NCBI GenBank assembly: GCA_037833965.1
Contig: AP031351.1
Coordinates: 11,110,501 to 11,174,500, forward strand
Reading direction: 5' to 3'
DNA: 64,000 bases
Origin: Marchantia polymorpha subsp. ruderalis
Lineage: Eukaryota; Streptophyta; Marchantiopsida; Marchantiales; Marchantiaceae
The notes under the pieces were generated by a model. That model saw only the letters and a program-made list of their open reading frames with translations, had not been told where the DNA came from and did not search any database. Positions 16,560 to 30,500 of this stretch are shown in pieces. A program made the translations under genes and the position numbers. Positions within the stretch are counted from its first letter, which is position 1; each line of letters starts with the position of its first letter.

Positions 16560-19500
16560 AATCAGTGAAGCTCAATTCATGAGAGATGTGAGTAGCAATG
16601 AGATGTATATATATGTTGGTTTGCTGCCTTGTGGCAGTAAATCAAAGCGGTTCAAAGGAACAAGTTTGCCGAACTGAAGCTAAGGACAAGTAAAGGGCCT
16701 CATTTGGTAAACTGTACTGGAGCATCGTTCTTGCCTTCGTTCCCTTATGATTGCTGGAGTCTTCTGTATACTACCCTAAGATCTGAGTGAAGAAAGTAGT
16801 GTGCACCAATTTAGAAGTGGATAACACTTACCTTCTTCATTCACAAGTAGGAGAATGCGCCATCTCGGATTTATCAGGCTAACATGACTATCACGATACT
16901 GAACAGTCAAATGTCTTGCAATAGACCATTGTTAACTGCGTGGGGTTGTTTTGGCCTCGATACCTACATTCACAAGCTCACACCAGTCACAACAATTTTA
17001 GAAGAGTCCCAATAGTGCTCAGTGCTCATGGTTTTAGATACATAGGGTTCACTCGAGAGGTAAGGCTCAACGCAATTGGGAACGCAAATGAAGGATGTTT
17101 GACAGTCCAGTTTTGTTGATGATATTTTAAAAAAGATGAATTCATAAGTATGCACGGAATGATGCGGCACAAAACGAAGTCCAATCACAATAGAGTATAT
17201 TTTTGTATCACAAAAATTTAGTTTCAATTGTTTCTAGACAAAACATCAACTGATTGAGCAAACAACTGTCTGTTAGGAGATCATCAAATCAAGAGTTTGA
17301 AAGTGCAAAAAAACAAGGTAAATGTAAATTGATGCATTTTTTTAAAGATTATAATTGTGAAACCAAGGAAGACGCTGATAATGTATTGATCCAAATAGAG
17401 AAGTTTCGTGCTAAGTGAATTTATTTGTTTAGACATTACCTAGAATGACATCTCTTTGCAGTGTGAGATTAATCACTTGTAAACAAAAGTTGAAAATCAG
17501 GAGAGGTATCTTCAAATATGAAATGATGACTGACAACTTCAGATAATAACAAAAATGTCTAGATTGGAATATAAAAATCTTAACGCTGGTAGAAAAGTAT
17601 GATAAAGTTATATTGATATGTGTAATTATTTATTATGTATGTGAGTTTTACATACTTTGATTTAAAAGGTTAAAATAATTGATTTGTAAACTGTTGAAAT
17701 CATTATGAAAATTCATATCATGAAATAAAAAATTCAAAAAATTTATGATATAGTTTGATTTTTTATTTATCGTGTTCAGTCTATGTATAATTCAAAAAAA
17801 TTGAATATTTAATTATTTGAAATTTTTGGGTTTATAGATTTTAGATTTCAATTTTGCAACCAACAAAATATAACATGTGAAAGTTCACTTAAATCTGCAA
17901 ATCAGATTAAAATATTCCAGCATAATTGAAAAATTCAAGAATATATAGAAGTCAAATATTTACATGAATTTATACTATTGATTATTAATCATGATTTAAA
18001 AAGTAATGTTCTTTTAGAAAGATTTAGCATGATAAAAAATATGAATTTTCTTAACATATATTGTTTTAACTCTATTTGACTTTTGTAATTATATAAATAC
18101 TGGTCTTTCCTACCCAGGAACAACACAAACGGACCAAAGAGAATGTGGAGTTTTCTTGGGGTCGCTTGAAGCTCGTTTAGCCAGTTGTGATCGTGGATGC
18201 CCGATTTCCAGGGGAGGTTGGAAGCAGCCATGAATGCCAGCAAAACTGCCGCCAAGGGCCACATGCAATGGTGTTTCCGAGCATTCGGGATTTGCTGCCA
18301 GTGGAAGTGCTACATCACAAAATCCTCCGGTCGCTCCTCATGACTGCGGTTCAGCCCTTCATAGGCTGTTCATGGAGGTATACCTTTTTCATAATTACGG
18401 TTTCTTACTTATGTTTATAATGCAAATTATAAATTTATTTTGTATATTAACTTAAAACTATAGTTGAATTTTGATTTTTTTTACTAGATTTGATATCATT
18501 TTAGTATTGACTTCAGAAAAATATAAAAAATTAAACAAAATTCATTTCAGTGCTAATCCAAGAATTAAGAGATTTTGTTTCATGTGTTAAAAATCTCAAA
18601 ACTTGATATTATTATTAATTATCAATAAGATCAGTTTAACAATTGATGTAAGTTTATATCTGTTTTTTAATTTCGACTTGCAAGAAGTGCATACTTGAAT
18701 TGATTTCTAATTAAAATTGAAAACAACAAGTAAGATTGAAATTTTGATTAGATTTAACATTAAAATTCACATTTAAAATATTTTATAAATTTTCCATGTT
18801 GGAAGATTTTACTGGATTAGTTTTTGCATCAGATAAAATAATAGATTTCAAGATGCAAGACATCAATTTCATATATTATACCATGATGTGTTCTTTAAAA
18901 AACATTTAAACTAATGAAAATTGATGATAATTTCATCCTGCTAGTTTGTTAACATAATATTATTAATAATATATTATAGTAGAATAAGAGTGTATGCAAA
19001 TTTTATATAAAAAATGAGCAGAATTTTCCTAATATTTAAATTTGCATGCATTTATAATGAAGTCTTTTAAACAATAATTCATCTCACTATAATTGATATT
19101 GTTTTATAAAATGAAAATAATTTAAAATAATTTTAATTTCAATGTATGTTATCTTGAATATAAATCAGAATCTTGAAACATGATTCAAGAAGAAAATTGT
19201 TAATATTAAGTTAAAAATCAGCACGTTTTAATTGATTTTATTATGATTTAAAAATAAATATGACACTTAAAAAATAATAATTTTATTTGAAAGCGTGAGA
19301 TGACGATTTGATTATGTTTAAATTGCAAAAATGTTATCACAAATCTTTGATTTGAACTTAAATTTATTTGGTTTGTGTGAAACATTGAGTTGATACATCT
19401 AATCTTTATTTATTAAAAAACCAACAAACAATTTTATCTTCATTTCCTGATTTTTACTTACATAGATTTAAATTTACATCAATATAATCCTATTGATAAA

Positions 19501-22200
19501 TTTTCAATTTTAGTATTGATGAAAAAATATTTTCAAAAATTTAAACTTGAAATTTTCATAAACACAACTAGTACATAATTAATGATTATGACATGTAATA
19601 TCTAGGTTATTGTTTTATGTATTTTGTGATATGTTATTTAAAGAGATGAATATACATCGTCTAGAAATTTCATGGTGATGATTATTTGATTTATATTTTA
19701 AAAGTTCATCATACATCATCATATTTGTTGCATAAATTTATATATATTTAAATCTTAATTCAAAGCTATGATGACAAATTATCTTAATATAAATAATAAA
19801 TGATAAATTGATCAAGCCCGTAAGACCCAAATGATCAAAAGTCTGAAAAATACAATACAGACAATCCAACTCCAACCTAGGAGATAATCAAAAGTACCCT
19901 CTAGTTAGTGCCAAGAACACTAGAACGTTAACTAATAACATTTCTAATGTAACAACCTAATTCATAAGTACCAAGCTGAAGCAAAGAATAAAAATTCTCA
20001 ACTACAACTTTATGAGACACTCTAAACTCTATATATCTAGTACAAGTAACAAACACATACCCTTCATTCTCAACTTATCTGCCATCATCTGCCATCACGT
20101 AGACTACGAATATGTTCGCTCCTATCAATGTTCAACCAACGCACTTCTTCAATCCTAAGACTATGAGATCCTATTCTATGCCTAGCAATGATAAGACGTA
20201 AAGATGTAAAGAACTCTGCAAGTAAATGTACTTGCTCACAACATCATGTCAACTCTATAATTTTTTAGTCATATGAATTCAAATATGAAAATTTTTGTAA
20301 GTATATTTTGTCTTCAAATCATGTGTTATTTCATCATTTGAATGTGTAAATTAGTTTTTTATTGACACATTTCGTGCTTGAAGTTAATTCAAGTATAAAT
20401 TATCAATTATATCAGATGTTACTCTTGATCACATATATCATCAATGATTGAATTTTGAAGTTTGATCATGTGATTGTTGTGATGATGTGCATAATTATGC
20501 ATTATATTCATTTTAATATCACATTGTTATATATTCAAATGTGATAATTGTGTAAATTTTTTAAAGTTTTGAATGTTATGATATCATTCTTTATTTAACA
20601 CGTGTTGATGTTTTTTTATTATACTAAAATTGCATGAATCTTATTAAATATTATCTTTGATATCATGATTCTATAACAATTTGAAATATGGCAATCTTAT
20701 TTTTTTAAATCTTGGTATAGATAATTATGATGATGTGATTTTTTAGTTTCATATGCATGTTGAAGCATCATGTGAAGTTTGTAAGTTGATGTTACTATCA
20801 ACTTATGATATTTGCATGAGTAGATTTACTCTACACATCATTTTGTATTGTATAATTTGAAAATTAAAAGGCTTATTATGCACAGCATGTGAATTGATGG
20901 TAAAGTAAAATATTATTTTATGTTTTTTTGGAACTTTTCTTTGAGTATATGATCCCCTAACAATCTTCTTTAAGAATCTCTCTTCTCTTTCAACCATTTT
21001 CACTTTGACATTAGGGCTTATGGTGTTTAGTAATGTTGTGCTACATACTTTTGTCTTGGTTGTCACTCACAAGTCTGATGTATAATACATTCTACTCTAA
21101 CATAAACCACATGTGGGAGGATTAAAATTCAGTGTTGATGTTTGTTCAGATAATAAATTATAAATCTCTTGTTTCAAACAGATGAAGGTAGTTTCCAGGT
21201 AAATTCTTCAACATAGGATCAAACTCAAGTGTTACCAGGTATTACAATGTAGTAGTGAAAGTCAACAAAAAGCAGGATCTTTTACACGTATGAAATATTT
21301 GTGTACAAGGGAAAAAAACATTGTTAGATTGTTCGTCGACTTAATAAGAGTCAATTGATACAAATATGTCTCAAACAACTGTATAATCGTAGATCATGAT
21401 CTCATCTTGACTTCCTAGTGCGTTTGCCTCATGTAGCATACTCAGGTCAAAATGACCTCTCATGGATAAGAGTCATCTAGAGTTGAGGAAGACCTATAAC
21501 AATTCCCCGTTCATCGTGAAAAATGTCGAAGATTTTGTCTTCTCACATGTGCATGGCATAAAAGTGTCTATATCACATTTTGATTATTGCAAAGTGAATG
21601 ATTTGGCCACTGCAGTTTACAAGTAGAACATAGCATTACAAGTTAGACATGATTCACCTCAACTCGTAGATCTCAAAGTAACTAGACAATTGGAATTCAA
21701 CTCGGGGCGACATAACAGTATTTTCGGCTTGATCAATTCAAATGACAAGTATGACCTTGGACTCAAAATTGTTCACAACCCTTAATCCCAATCTAAATTA
21801 GATTAGTTTTTCCACTGAAGATGATATTTGCAGTCTCGCAAAGAGTACTCTAGAGATCAATTGATCGAGTGAAAATCTTGCGAGAATTCCTCCCGGCTGG
21901 CCGAAACAGTTTCTCTGAAAATAAAAATTGATTTGAAAAGATTAAAACAAAAAGGATGGGAAGACCCCATCAAGTCCTTAGATTAAAAAAATCATTCTCA
22001 TCATTGTTCGTTTCAATGAAAAGTAAGAATCACACGAAGATTCTTGGATAGACTGACGATAGATTCGCACAGAGGGGAGGCACGCTGTACTGGGGACAGA
22101 GTATTCGTAAGTGATTGACCAAAGCCTTGAGCTCCTGATGTTAGTTAGGTGCATGTTTGCCTTCGGAGCTAATCAACCAGGGAATTTATCTTTTTTATTT
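16560..22200. other. Intergenic block, mostly AT-rich
   Basis: 16560-17230 is ordinary sequence downstream of DBR1. From about 17230 to 21100 the DNA is strongly AT-rich, with no recognisable gene apart from the islet at 18100-18385. 19815-20240 and 21180-21890 are less AT-rich and could be worn repeats, but I could not identify any family in either strand. Confidence 0.6.
18100..18385. other. GC-richer islet inside AT-rich DNA, unrecognised
   Basis: About 285 bp of balanced composition with sharp edges against AT-rich DNA on both sides. Short frames are open on both strands: 18187-18420 plus, and 17989-18264 minus beginning MWPLAAVLLAFMAAS, which reads like a signal peptide. GGAG/GTATACC near 18377 would be an acceptable splice donor. 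It may be an isolated exon or captured gene fragment. I cannot name it. Confidence 0.3.
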
Positions 22201-22962
22201 GAAGTAAATATATAAATTAAATACGACGCAGCCGTCCAGAGCATATATATATATAAAGCAAACAGACGTAATGTATTACATGCTTAGCAATAAAAGACGT
22301 GGAGCCGGACGGGAATTCGAATAAAGTCGGTGGTGTACATTGGGTAAGATAAATGTGGTCAATGCGAGCACATGGAGGTGCAAGAGGAGATGGAGATGCA
22401 GGAGGAGGAGGAGGCCGTAGTACCACCGGCACCGAGCCACGGAGGACCGAGGAAAGCGCGATCCTTGTGGCGAGCATCGTGACTTTTTGACATCGGATCG
22501 AGGTTCGGTTTGGGTCTGATAGAAGATCGAGGTTCGTCCGCTTTTATGCTGCGCCTGCTGCAATTGCGGATGCCTCCTGCCTGCTGCAAGTCGCTGAGCA
22601 GTGAGCACACGAGTTTCACCACATTCTTGATCCAGCGAATTAAGATTGGACGTACCTCAAAATCATGCGGGAAATTCTTTCGTGTCTGTTCTCCGCCGCG
22701 CGTTGCGAGTTGTTGGATCTGCTGCCCTTGCCGAGCTCGTCTCACTTGTAGACTTGTAGAATTGTCTCTCTCTTTCTCTCCCTTTCTGTCTCATGCTCAG
22801 CTCAGATGTGCCCTCTCGTGCTTTCTTGCGATCAAAGCTTTTCAATCGCCACCCCGCTCTCAATGACAGTGAGCTCTTCTGCCACCACGATGTTTTGAGG
22901 AAGCTAGCAACGAGAATTCTCGCACGGCAGAGCGTCCAGATCTAAGATCAACAGCGGCCAAG
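22201..22962 (+). promoter_or_regulatory. Upstream region of the gene at 22963
   Basis: Composition rises to near balanced. A CT-rich stretch (22765-22800) lies about 165-200 bp before the start codon at 22963, as is common for plant 5' leaders. No gene recognised in either strand. A TATA run occurs at 22244-22256. Confidence 0.35.
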
Positions 22963-23652
22963 ATGTTGGAACGAGCACTGTCGTTGAGGAGAAAGATCCT
23001 TAGGGCACTCAAGGTCCAGAATTGGTTTGGGAAAGGTAGCAATTTGTCGCCGTCGCCGGATGTGACCATTCACAAGGCCAAGCCCGAATTGGAGGAGGGC
23101 GCTGCCGATGGGGTTCCGGCCGGGATCCGGTACACGTCCGCGCATTCGGATTCAGACATAGGCATCGTGTGTACGCTGCGGCCCGCTTGCGAGAGGCGAG
23201 AGCTGACCCCCAACACTCCGCTGGCGATTGTCATCCCTCCAGCGCCAGGCATCGCGCAATCGCCTCTGAGGACGCCGGACTGCAGCCGCGCGGGGTCGAG
23301 CCGGTCCAGCCCCACGCAGTCTCATGAATTCGCTTCGGAGGTGGAAAGGTTTCAGCGCTTGCAGGTGCAGAGGAGGGCCATCACCAGAGCTCGGTCCATG
23401 CCCCTCTCCATCGAGGATCCTATGAGAAAACTGAGAGATTCCTACGTCCGGATGATGCACCAGATGGCCCATGACGACGCCACCCAAAACCCGCTCTCTC
23501 CTTCCAGCGCTCTTGTCATGAACGAATCCGGCTCGTCCCGCGTTTTCGATTACGTGCACCGGAAGCGCACTCCTGCCGATGAAGAAGAAGAAGAATTCTG
23601 TCGTCTACATGTAATGAGAACCAAATTTCAGAGATCTCAGAGCTCTTTATGA
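22963..23652 (+). CDS. Unrecognised intronless gene, 229 residues
   Basis: Continuous open frame of 230 codons in GC-richer DNA, beginning in good context (AAGATGT). I do not recognise the family. The N-terminus is basic (MLERALSLRRKILRALKVQ). A proline/serine-rich middle follows (TPLAIVIPPAPG about 86-97, then SRSSPTQS). Next is a charged helical stretch (EVERFQRLQVQRRAITRARS about 126-145, KLRDSYVRMMHQMAHDD about 154-171). The tail has a poly-Glu run coded by GAAGAA repeats. There is no signal peptide, membrane segment or catalytic motif. Its length, lack of stops and composition unlike the flanks argue for a real gene; the absence of any homology I can name keeps it uncertain. Confidence 0.6.
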   Translation: MLERALSLRRKILRALKVQNWFGKGSNLSPSPDVTIHKAKPELEEGAADGVPAGIRYTSAHSDSDIGIVCTLRPACERRELTPNTPLAIVIPPAPGIAQSPLRTPDCSRAGSSRSSPTQSHEFASEVERFQRLQVQRRAITRARSMPLSIEDPMRKLRDSYVRMMHQMAHDDATQNPLSPSSALVMNESGSSRVFDYVHRKRTPADEEEEEFCRLHVMRTKFQRSQSSL

Positions 23653-25109
23653 CATATTAAGTAGAATTTGCGACACATTAGTCAGGACAGTTTATCGCTG
23701 GCGGGCATCTCTTTCGGTACTCTCATCGACAGGCTTCGTTTTTGACCGTCCGTGGTCGGACAGACGGTTAATTCGAAGGATTTCGAGGGTTTTTCGAGGG
23801 CGGAGTCGAGACTGAAGCTCCAAATGAATGGGTTTACACGGTGCAGAGGTTTGGCTTGATTTCTTAGTAGGTTCTGCTGTAGCAGCTTCCTTATGATCAT
23901 CCATCATCATCGTATCACAGCACACTGACGTACTTGTTTGTGAGCTGCCTGGTACTAGAGAATTGATCTGCTGACGCCTCGAGTCTGCTCCCTGATTTGT
24001 CCTGACCTGTAGATGTACCCTGGTAGAGGCAGACAATGTACACTTTATAACTTTTATCTCTATAGTGGGGTTTCTCGAGGCGTGTGGGACGACCTGTGAA
24101 GGATGTGTCATACACATGCTCCCGTTGTGGCATACACTGTACAATCTGGAATAAAGGAAAGTCTCCAACGCTGGAACAAGAGCTTTGTTGGGTTCCTCTC
24201 TCGTCGGGGCTGCATCGAGAGTACAACGTAGCCTGGTCATCATGTCGTTGCCTTGTGTATGAACTTGGACACGCCCTACAATGACCCCTTTTGCACTAAA
24301 TTCAGCTGAAATTAAGTTGCACCTCACATTGCAGGTCGTCTCGAAGCTATTATGATGATTCTCGTCGTGGTGAAAATTCTGAAGCCGCGGGCGAGGTTGC
24401 TAATAGTTTCATTCTCCGAGCTGTGCAGCGGGAGGTCTCGGATGATGACGGTCGGAACGTCAAGTTTGATGGGACTATCGTATACCGATATCTCCGAGGA
24501 CTTGGAGTACTCCCGCTGGTGCCTGCTAATCTTCGCGTCATTACCATGACAGTATTCATACAGAATACAGATCATGCGAACCACAGAGGAGTCGAGAACT
24601 GGACTCACGCGCGCATGCACGTGCGGCTACCTTTACCTCTGCATAATTATGGCTGGATGTATTCTAGCGCCGAACATTACAGAAACACAGCCCATCACCA
24701 GCTATGGGAGAACACATCGTTGAAAATTGCATTACAGCAGATCCGGAGGGAACGTTCGAGTGCACGACACTTTGCTGTGAGATTTTCTGGAAGTTCATTA
24801 TCGTGAGACTGCGAATGACCCGTCGTTGAGACGATCGAGAGGCACTGGAAACAAGGATGACAGCCATCGGCAGCAGAAAGTTCCAAGGTGATCCCCCGGT
24901 CTACCATTACAAAAACCGAATCCATCTTCATTAGCATAATATGTCATTATCATATACATCCTCTACAGAGCACCACCTACCTACCAACTTCAAAACGGTA
25001 TCGATGTCGCAAGTGTTCGATCTTGGAACAGAGTTATTTGTTAAATGCGTATTGCAGAATGTTTTGGCCCGCGGACCCGCGACCGACCCTCTGGTTGACA
25101 TCGAGGGAA
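23653..25109. other. Intergenic region between convergent genes
   Basis: Balanced composition. Several frames of 60-210 codons are open on both strands, the longest being 23692-24327 on the minus strand, but none shows a familiar domain, and they overlap each other. 3' untranslated parts of the genes on both sides probably fall here. Confidence 0.4.
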
Positions 25110-26671
25110 CTACACGAGGTTCCGAGCCACCATGCCTTCGATGGTCACTCCGGGGCCGAAGGCCAGCATGAAACCCCACTCGGGATCTTCATCCGTGGAC
25201 AGGCCGCATTGCAGATCTTTGCGCTTCTGCAGACTGGCCTTGCGCATGTAGTCGAGAACGTAGATGATGGTGTTGCTGTTGATGTTGCCGTAGTCCGAGA
25301 GAACCTGCCGGCTGCAAAGTAGTTTGTCTCGGGGGAGATTCAGCTGCTTCTCGACAGCATTCAAAATTGCAGGGCCGCCGGGGTGCACAGCCCAGAAGAG
25401 ATCCTCGTATTTGAGGTCCAGTCCGATCTTCTTCAGCAGCCCTCGGGCAAATTCGTCGATGTTGTGCTCGATTAGTTTCGGCAGCTCTCTGCCGAGGGTG
25501 AAGATTATGCCCTCTTCGGTCAGAGTGCCCTCGATGGTGCGCTCCGTCTGGGGAATGAAGCTCTGGCCCGCCCAATGAAACTCGAAGAACGGCGTCTCGA
25601 CAACAGGAATGGGATCCGCGCCGATGATCATTGCAGCAGCCCCGTCTCCGAAAAGCGCAGCTCCGACGAGATCGTAGGGGCGGTCCGGATGAGGAGCGCG
25701 GTAGCCGATCAAGCACGTCTCGCTGGTGGTGAGCAGAACACGACTGCCGGGATTATTTTCCGCCAGGTCTTTGGCGACTCGGATGCCCGCCGCTCCCCCG
25801 CAGCAGCCGAGCATGTACAACATCACTCGGTTGACATCATTCCGCAGTCCCAAATTGATCGCTATGTGCAGGTCTCCCCCCGGCAGTCGGACCTCGCTCG
25901 ACGACACGTAGACCAGGTGCGTGATGTCCCCCGCAGGCCTGCCCCATTCCTCCATCGCTTTCTTCGCCGCCTCCACCCCGAGCTTCGTCACAGCATCGGC
26001 TGATATCTCCAGCCTCTGCTTCACGGTACTCGCCCCCTCGATCAAAAATCCCGGATTCTCTTTCAGCATTTTCTCCGTTAGCACCGTGTACCTCGTCTTC
26101 ACCGTTGTGTTCGTGCCTGCACATTCAAATGTTCAAATTCAAAAGACATCAGTTGGCTTTTTCGCACATTGCGTCAAGTTCTGTGAACATATCATGTTGA
26201 ATCACCATGACGAAACAGTATACAAGAAACAAGACGTTCAAGGCTTTCCATAGAGAGGACAAACGTACACCTCGACATTCAGCTCGTGCATTCGCCTACA
26301 CTCTACATCTACCGACCCAATCAGGTTCATCTATTGCATTGAATTCACGTAGTCCCCAGTTTGACAGGCTGGAATAAAGATATATGTTTCGAGTCTTAGA
26401 ACTTTGGCTCACAGAGTCGTTGAAGTTTCGCAAGAAGAATGGGATCATCATCGCGGTGGACATCACGCAGGTATCTTTCTGCCATGCCCTCTTGCTTGAC
26501 AACCACACCCGGTACAGCTCGTCCGATGGCCAGAACCGTAGCTTTTCCTGGACGTGCACACCTCTCCGTCGTCCCAGCACCAGAGATCAGACTCCCGCAG
26601 TTTCCTGCAGCTGCATCGGTGTCGAAGCGTGCAAGGGCCACTGCTCGGGCCGCCATTGAGGATAAATCCAA
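25110..26671 (-). CDS. ASCL: Anther-specific chalcone-synthase-like type III polyketide synthase
   Basis: Type III polyketide synthase of the LAP5/LAP6 (ASCL) clade. These condense malonyl-CoA onto hydroxy-fatty-acyl-CoA to make alkyl-pyrones for sporopollenin in the spore or pollen wall (family knowledge). Exon 1 is 26671-26413 and exon 2 is 26116-25110, giving 421 residues. The intron splits the Cys codon in QRLC/TNTT, the intron site conserved in the chalcone synthase superfamily. The catalytic triad is present: Cys191 (MLGCCGG), His331 (WAVHPGG), Asn364 (DYGNINSNT), with the AFGPGVT loop near the C-terminus. KTRYTVLTEKML, SSSEVRLPGGD and LGLRNDVNRVMLY are ASCL signatures that differ from true chalcone synthase. 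The second in-frame Met (residue 6) could be the start. A TATA-like TTTATAAG lies about 75 bp upstream (26744-26751, minus). No breaks are visible. Confidence 0.93.
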
Positions 26672-27559
26672 ATTCTTGCTATTGGAGTAGAATTGCCTAG
26701 GAAGGTGCGATGTGCTGGTTTACAGACAGACATGATACGCAAACTTATAAACTTCTGGGCTACCAATAACAGGTCTATTCAATGGTGGTGGGTACGGCTA
26801 GCGTGGACCAGCTTCGAACTTGCCATCGATATGCATGGGCACGTATTCGATGTGCATTCCGTCTGCCTCAACCTCGACAGTTTGAATTTCTTCAAGACTT
26901 GCAGAGATTCAGACCTGTAAAGCCTTGAGTCTCCAGTGAGCAGATCTGTGACTTTCCCAGTACCTTAATCGTGTGCACAACCACTATTTCTTATGCATTT
27001 CCAGATCCCTGGCGAACCTACAATTGTCTTCGTACGTCGTTGATTTATGAGCCAATACTGTTTGACGGATTCTTTTGACCGACTTGAGGAAGCTTGAACC
27101 GTTGTCAAGAGCAACGAGACGTTGCTTGCAAAGCATGTGGAAGTCCGCTGATTCATGTCTCAAGATAGACCCAATTCAGATTTCTGATTTGAGAACATAC
27201 AAGAGGATTGCTTCAATGTCCTTCCGGAAATGGTGACGAGGACTAACTGGACACGGGCTCACTCTTTTTCATTTTGTAAGATGGGTACAGTAGGCATACA
27301 CGTCTTGCTACAAGTTGAGGAGGACAACAAATTCTATAGCGTAGCGGCTCTAGCGAGCTCCACTTCGTTTGTTCAGCTTCATGTTCACAACCTGCTGAAT
27401 CTAACGGGAAAATCAAATTGAAGATATCAACACTAGGTTGGTTCGTGATAGATACAAAAGGTTCTCACTTCCTTCCCCAGCAAATTGTGGAGTACTGTAC
27501 TAGAAGTCGATGTGCTGAGCTGTCATGATCTGTTCGGGTCGGTAGAGCACCTTTGAAGT
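26672..27559. promoter_or_regulatory. Upstream region of the ASCL gene
   Basis: Balanced-composition DNA with no recognisable gene. Short frames on both strands (for example 27230-27421 plus) show no known domain. The proximal part is the likely promoter of the minus-strand polyketide synthase. Confidence 0.4.
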
Positions 27560-30500
27560 TGTATAAGTAACAGTTGTAAATGTTAGTGAAAAAAAGAAAG
27601 CTTCACCCAAAATTCCATTTTAAACTATGAATGTTATAGATCTCAATTAGAGTATTGAGTTCTTAGAACCGGGTCCGAACAAATGGCCTAAGACCACGAC
27701 TGGCTTCACAATCAAGTTATAAATTTTTCGAAGTATGAACCGTGAAGTGAAGTCGCTTAAAAACTATTCCATCATTTATTCATTTCAGATTGAATAGACC
27801 AGAATGCATTCTTGCAGTCAAATCAAAACCAGTTGACTTACTATTTTGGTGTAGTACAAAAGTTCACCTCTCGAACAAATGGCGTAATATAACAAATGAA
27901 AGTATTGAGTTTTTTAAATTGATTTTGAATTTAACACAAATATTGTATTGCACTTTGTGATATTTTTATATAATTTTTTTATGTTTATTTTGTCTGTAAA
28001 TATCAAAAAAGTTGTCTAATTATACACTGTATCAAAAACATATAAGCATAACCATATATACTACAACCATTATTCATCTGCAGCCCTCACTCTGATTGAT
28101 TAAAAATTTCCATCATCAAACTAATTGCATAAAATTCAATGCAACTTTTAAACTTTGACTGTTAAAAAAAAACTGCATATTGTCTTTCTATATAAAAAGC
28201 TATTGAATCCATCCAAACGTTTTAATCAAAATCAGATTGGAAAACTATGAAAAATTGAAAACTTGAAAAAAAAAAGACGTCAAAAATTCTTTTAAAATTT
28301 TATCAAACAAACCAATCAAATTTTTTTATCAGAATAACATTAAATATTCAACGACCATCTTCAATTTCAAAATAATATTTTTTAAAATATGACAACGTAT
28401 TAATTCATTTGATCAACTAATCTTAATGATTCGAAACTCAATATTGATAAATATAAAACATGATTTTTTTTCATTTAAATTCTATTTCTATAAATTAAAT
28501 TCTATTCTAATTATCTTAAATCAATATAAAGTAATTTAAATACATATTAAAGATTTTTATTGTTTTTATGTCATCATCATGTTTCAAATTTCATGAGACA
28601 CATAACAACACAATTATTATCTGCAATTTGTTATATTAAAGAACAAGTCATTATATTTTACTCTTATATGCATTTATTGTTTATTTTTATCAGTTGATAA
28701 AATAATATCATATTTTACTCATAAATTTTCTATCTTTTATATTTTATTAAAAAAATTATAAGTATTCAAAATTTTCATTTGTAACTGACTATATAAATTT
28801 TTAGAAAATTAAGTGTGTAAAAATCCAAAATCCAAATTTTTTTCAATAATATTTGTAGAGTTGGTCTATATCCAAAATAATAAAAAAATATTATATATAT
28901 ATATAACATCAACAACAATAACACAATAAGAAACTCAATTCATATAATTATGGTGATTCACCTAAGCACTACTATGTTAGGAATATGAGTGTTTCCTAAC
29001 ACGCATTGAATATTTTAAATTGTGCCCCATAGAATTATTTTCCGTATCAATTGATTGCATACCTAGTTGAACTAATTATAGCGTACGTAAATTTAATATC
29101 TCAAAATTTAAATTTATATATGAAACTATAAATATCTATTGATTAAAATTTTTAATTTCTATATAAGCTTATTACTTTTTTAAGATATCTGCAAAACACA
29201 AAAGATGAGAAAAATGAAAATATTAACTTCTGTATTTAAAATTTATCATGTGATTTTTTATTGATTCATTGTTTTCATATCTGAAGATTTCATTCATGAG
29301 TAATACTTTTCATTTCTCAAACACTCATTATGTGATATTGTTGTGTTTATTTGTAATCAAGTTCTATGAATGAAGCTTAAATAATTTCAAATTTCAGGAA
29401 CAAAATCAATACAAAAATTTAAATTTTTAGGCTAACAAAGTTTCTAAACGTTTTACTCATCTTATACAACACTTCATCTAATTTCTTTAACAACCTCTTT
29501 GAAAAAGACTCATAAAAAAATATGCAGATTACAACTTGAATCTTAGATTCTAAAATGCCATGAAATGTGAACTATGAAATTTTTAAATCATGTTCAAAAT
29601 TTTTTAATTTCATACGTATTTTAGAAAATAATTTTCTACTAAGAAAGGTAAACATTTGAGATTAGAATTTCATTTTGCAGATTATACCATTTTTTTAAAG
29701 CTCTATGCATTTTTCTTTCGCACTTTTACGATTTATGGAAAAAAACATAATGAAAAATTTAAAATATATTATTTCAAACACATCAATACATATTGATAGA
29801 TTTAATTAAAATAATATAGAGTGATATGAAAGTTACATTTTTTTTAATTTTCTTTAGATTTATTTGAAGAAACTCTACTTATGAATTAATCATATATTTG
29901 CAATACTAAATATCTTTCAGGTTATAATTAGTTGTTATGTGTAATTTAAGTTTCGTATTTTATTTTGAATCTGATGTTGTGAAGAGACATTTGGAGTATG
30001 TGCTTTAACTAATTAAATATATTGGTCAAATTTTGTACATAATTTGTGTTATATGTCATAAAATTTTCTTAACACCTGCAGTAAAATTGAAGAAACGTAG
30101 TATGCTGCAAAAAGTAAAGTAATTTAAATATCAAGAATAATATCTATAAATTATCATATATTACATTGAGATTATGATTATGCACAGATGTAGTTGAGGT
30201 ATGAAGTCAAATCATTGTAAAGCTCAACACCTCTATTATTCATAACAAAGCTGACAGAGTATATATATATATATATATATATTATTCCAATTGACATTTG
30301 ATCATAGCAAAATATGATGTTGCTTTGTTTTTAGTATGAACTTGTATTCAAGGAGGAAGCTGAATTTTTGAACAATAAAGATACACTTTCACAGTACTTT
30401 AAGTAAAAAATTATTATTTGGAAAAATAATTTATATTTGAACGATACATTATTTTTGTTTACCTATGAATGGCCTGAGTCACAACTATGATTTGAAGAAT

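Noticed and set aside
23692-24327. 211-codon minus-strand frame
   Set aside because: No known domain or clear splice context; it overlaps other frames of similar quality. It could be lineage-specific, but I have no support.
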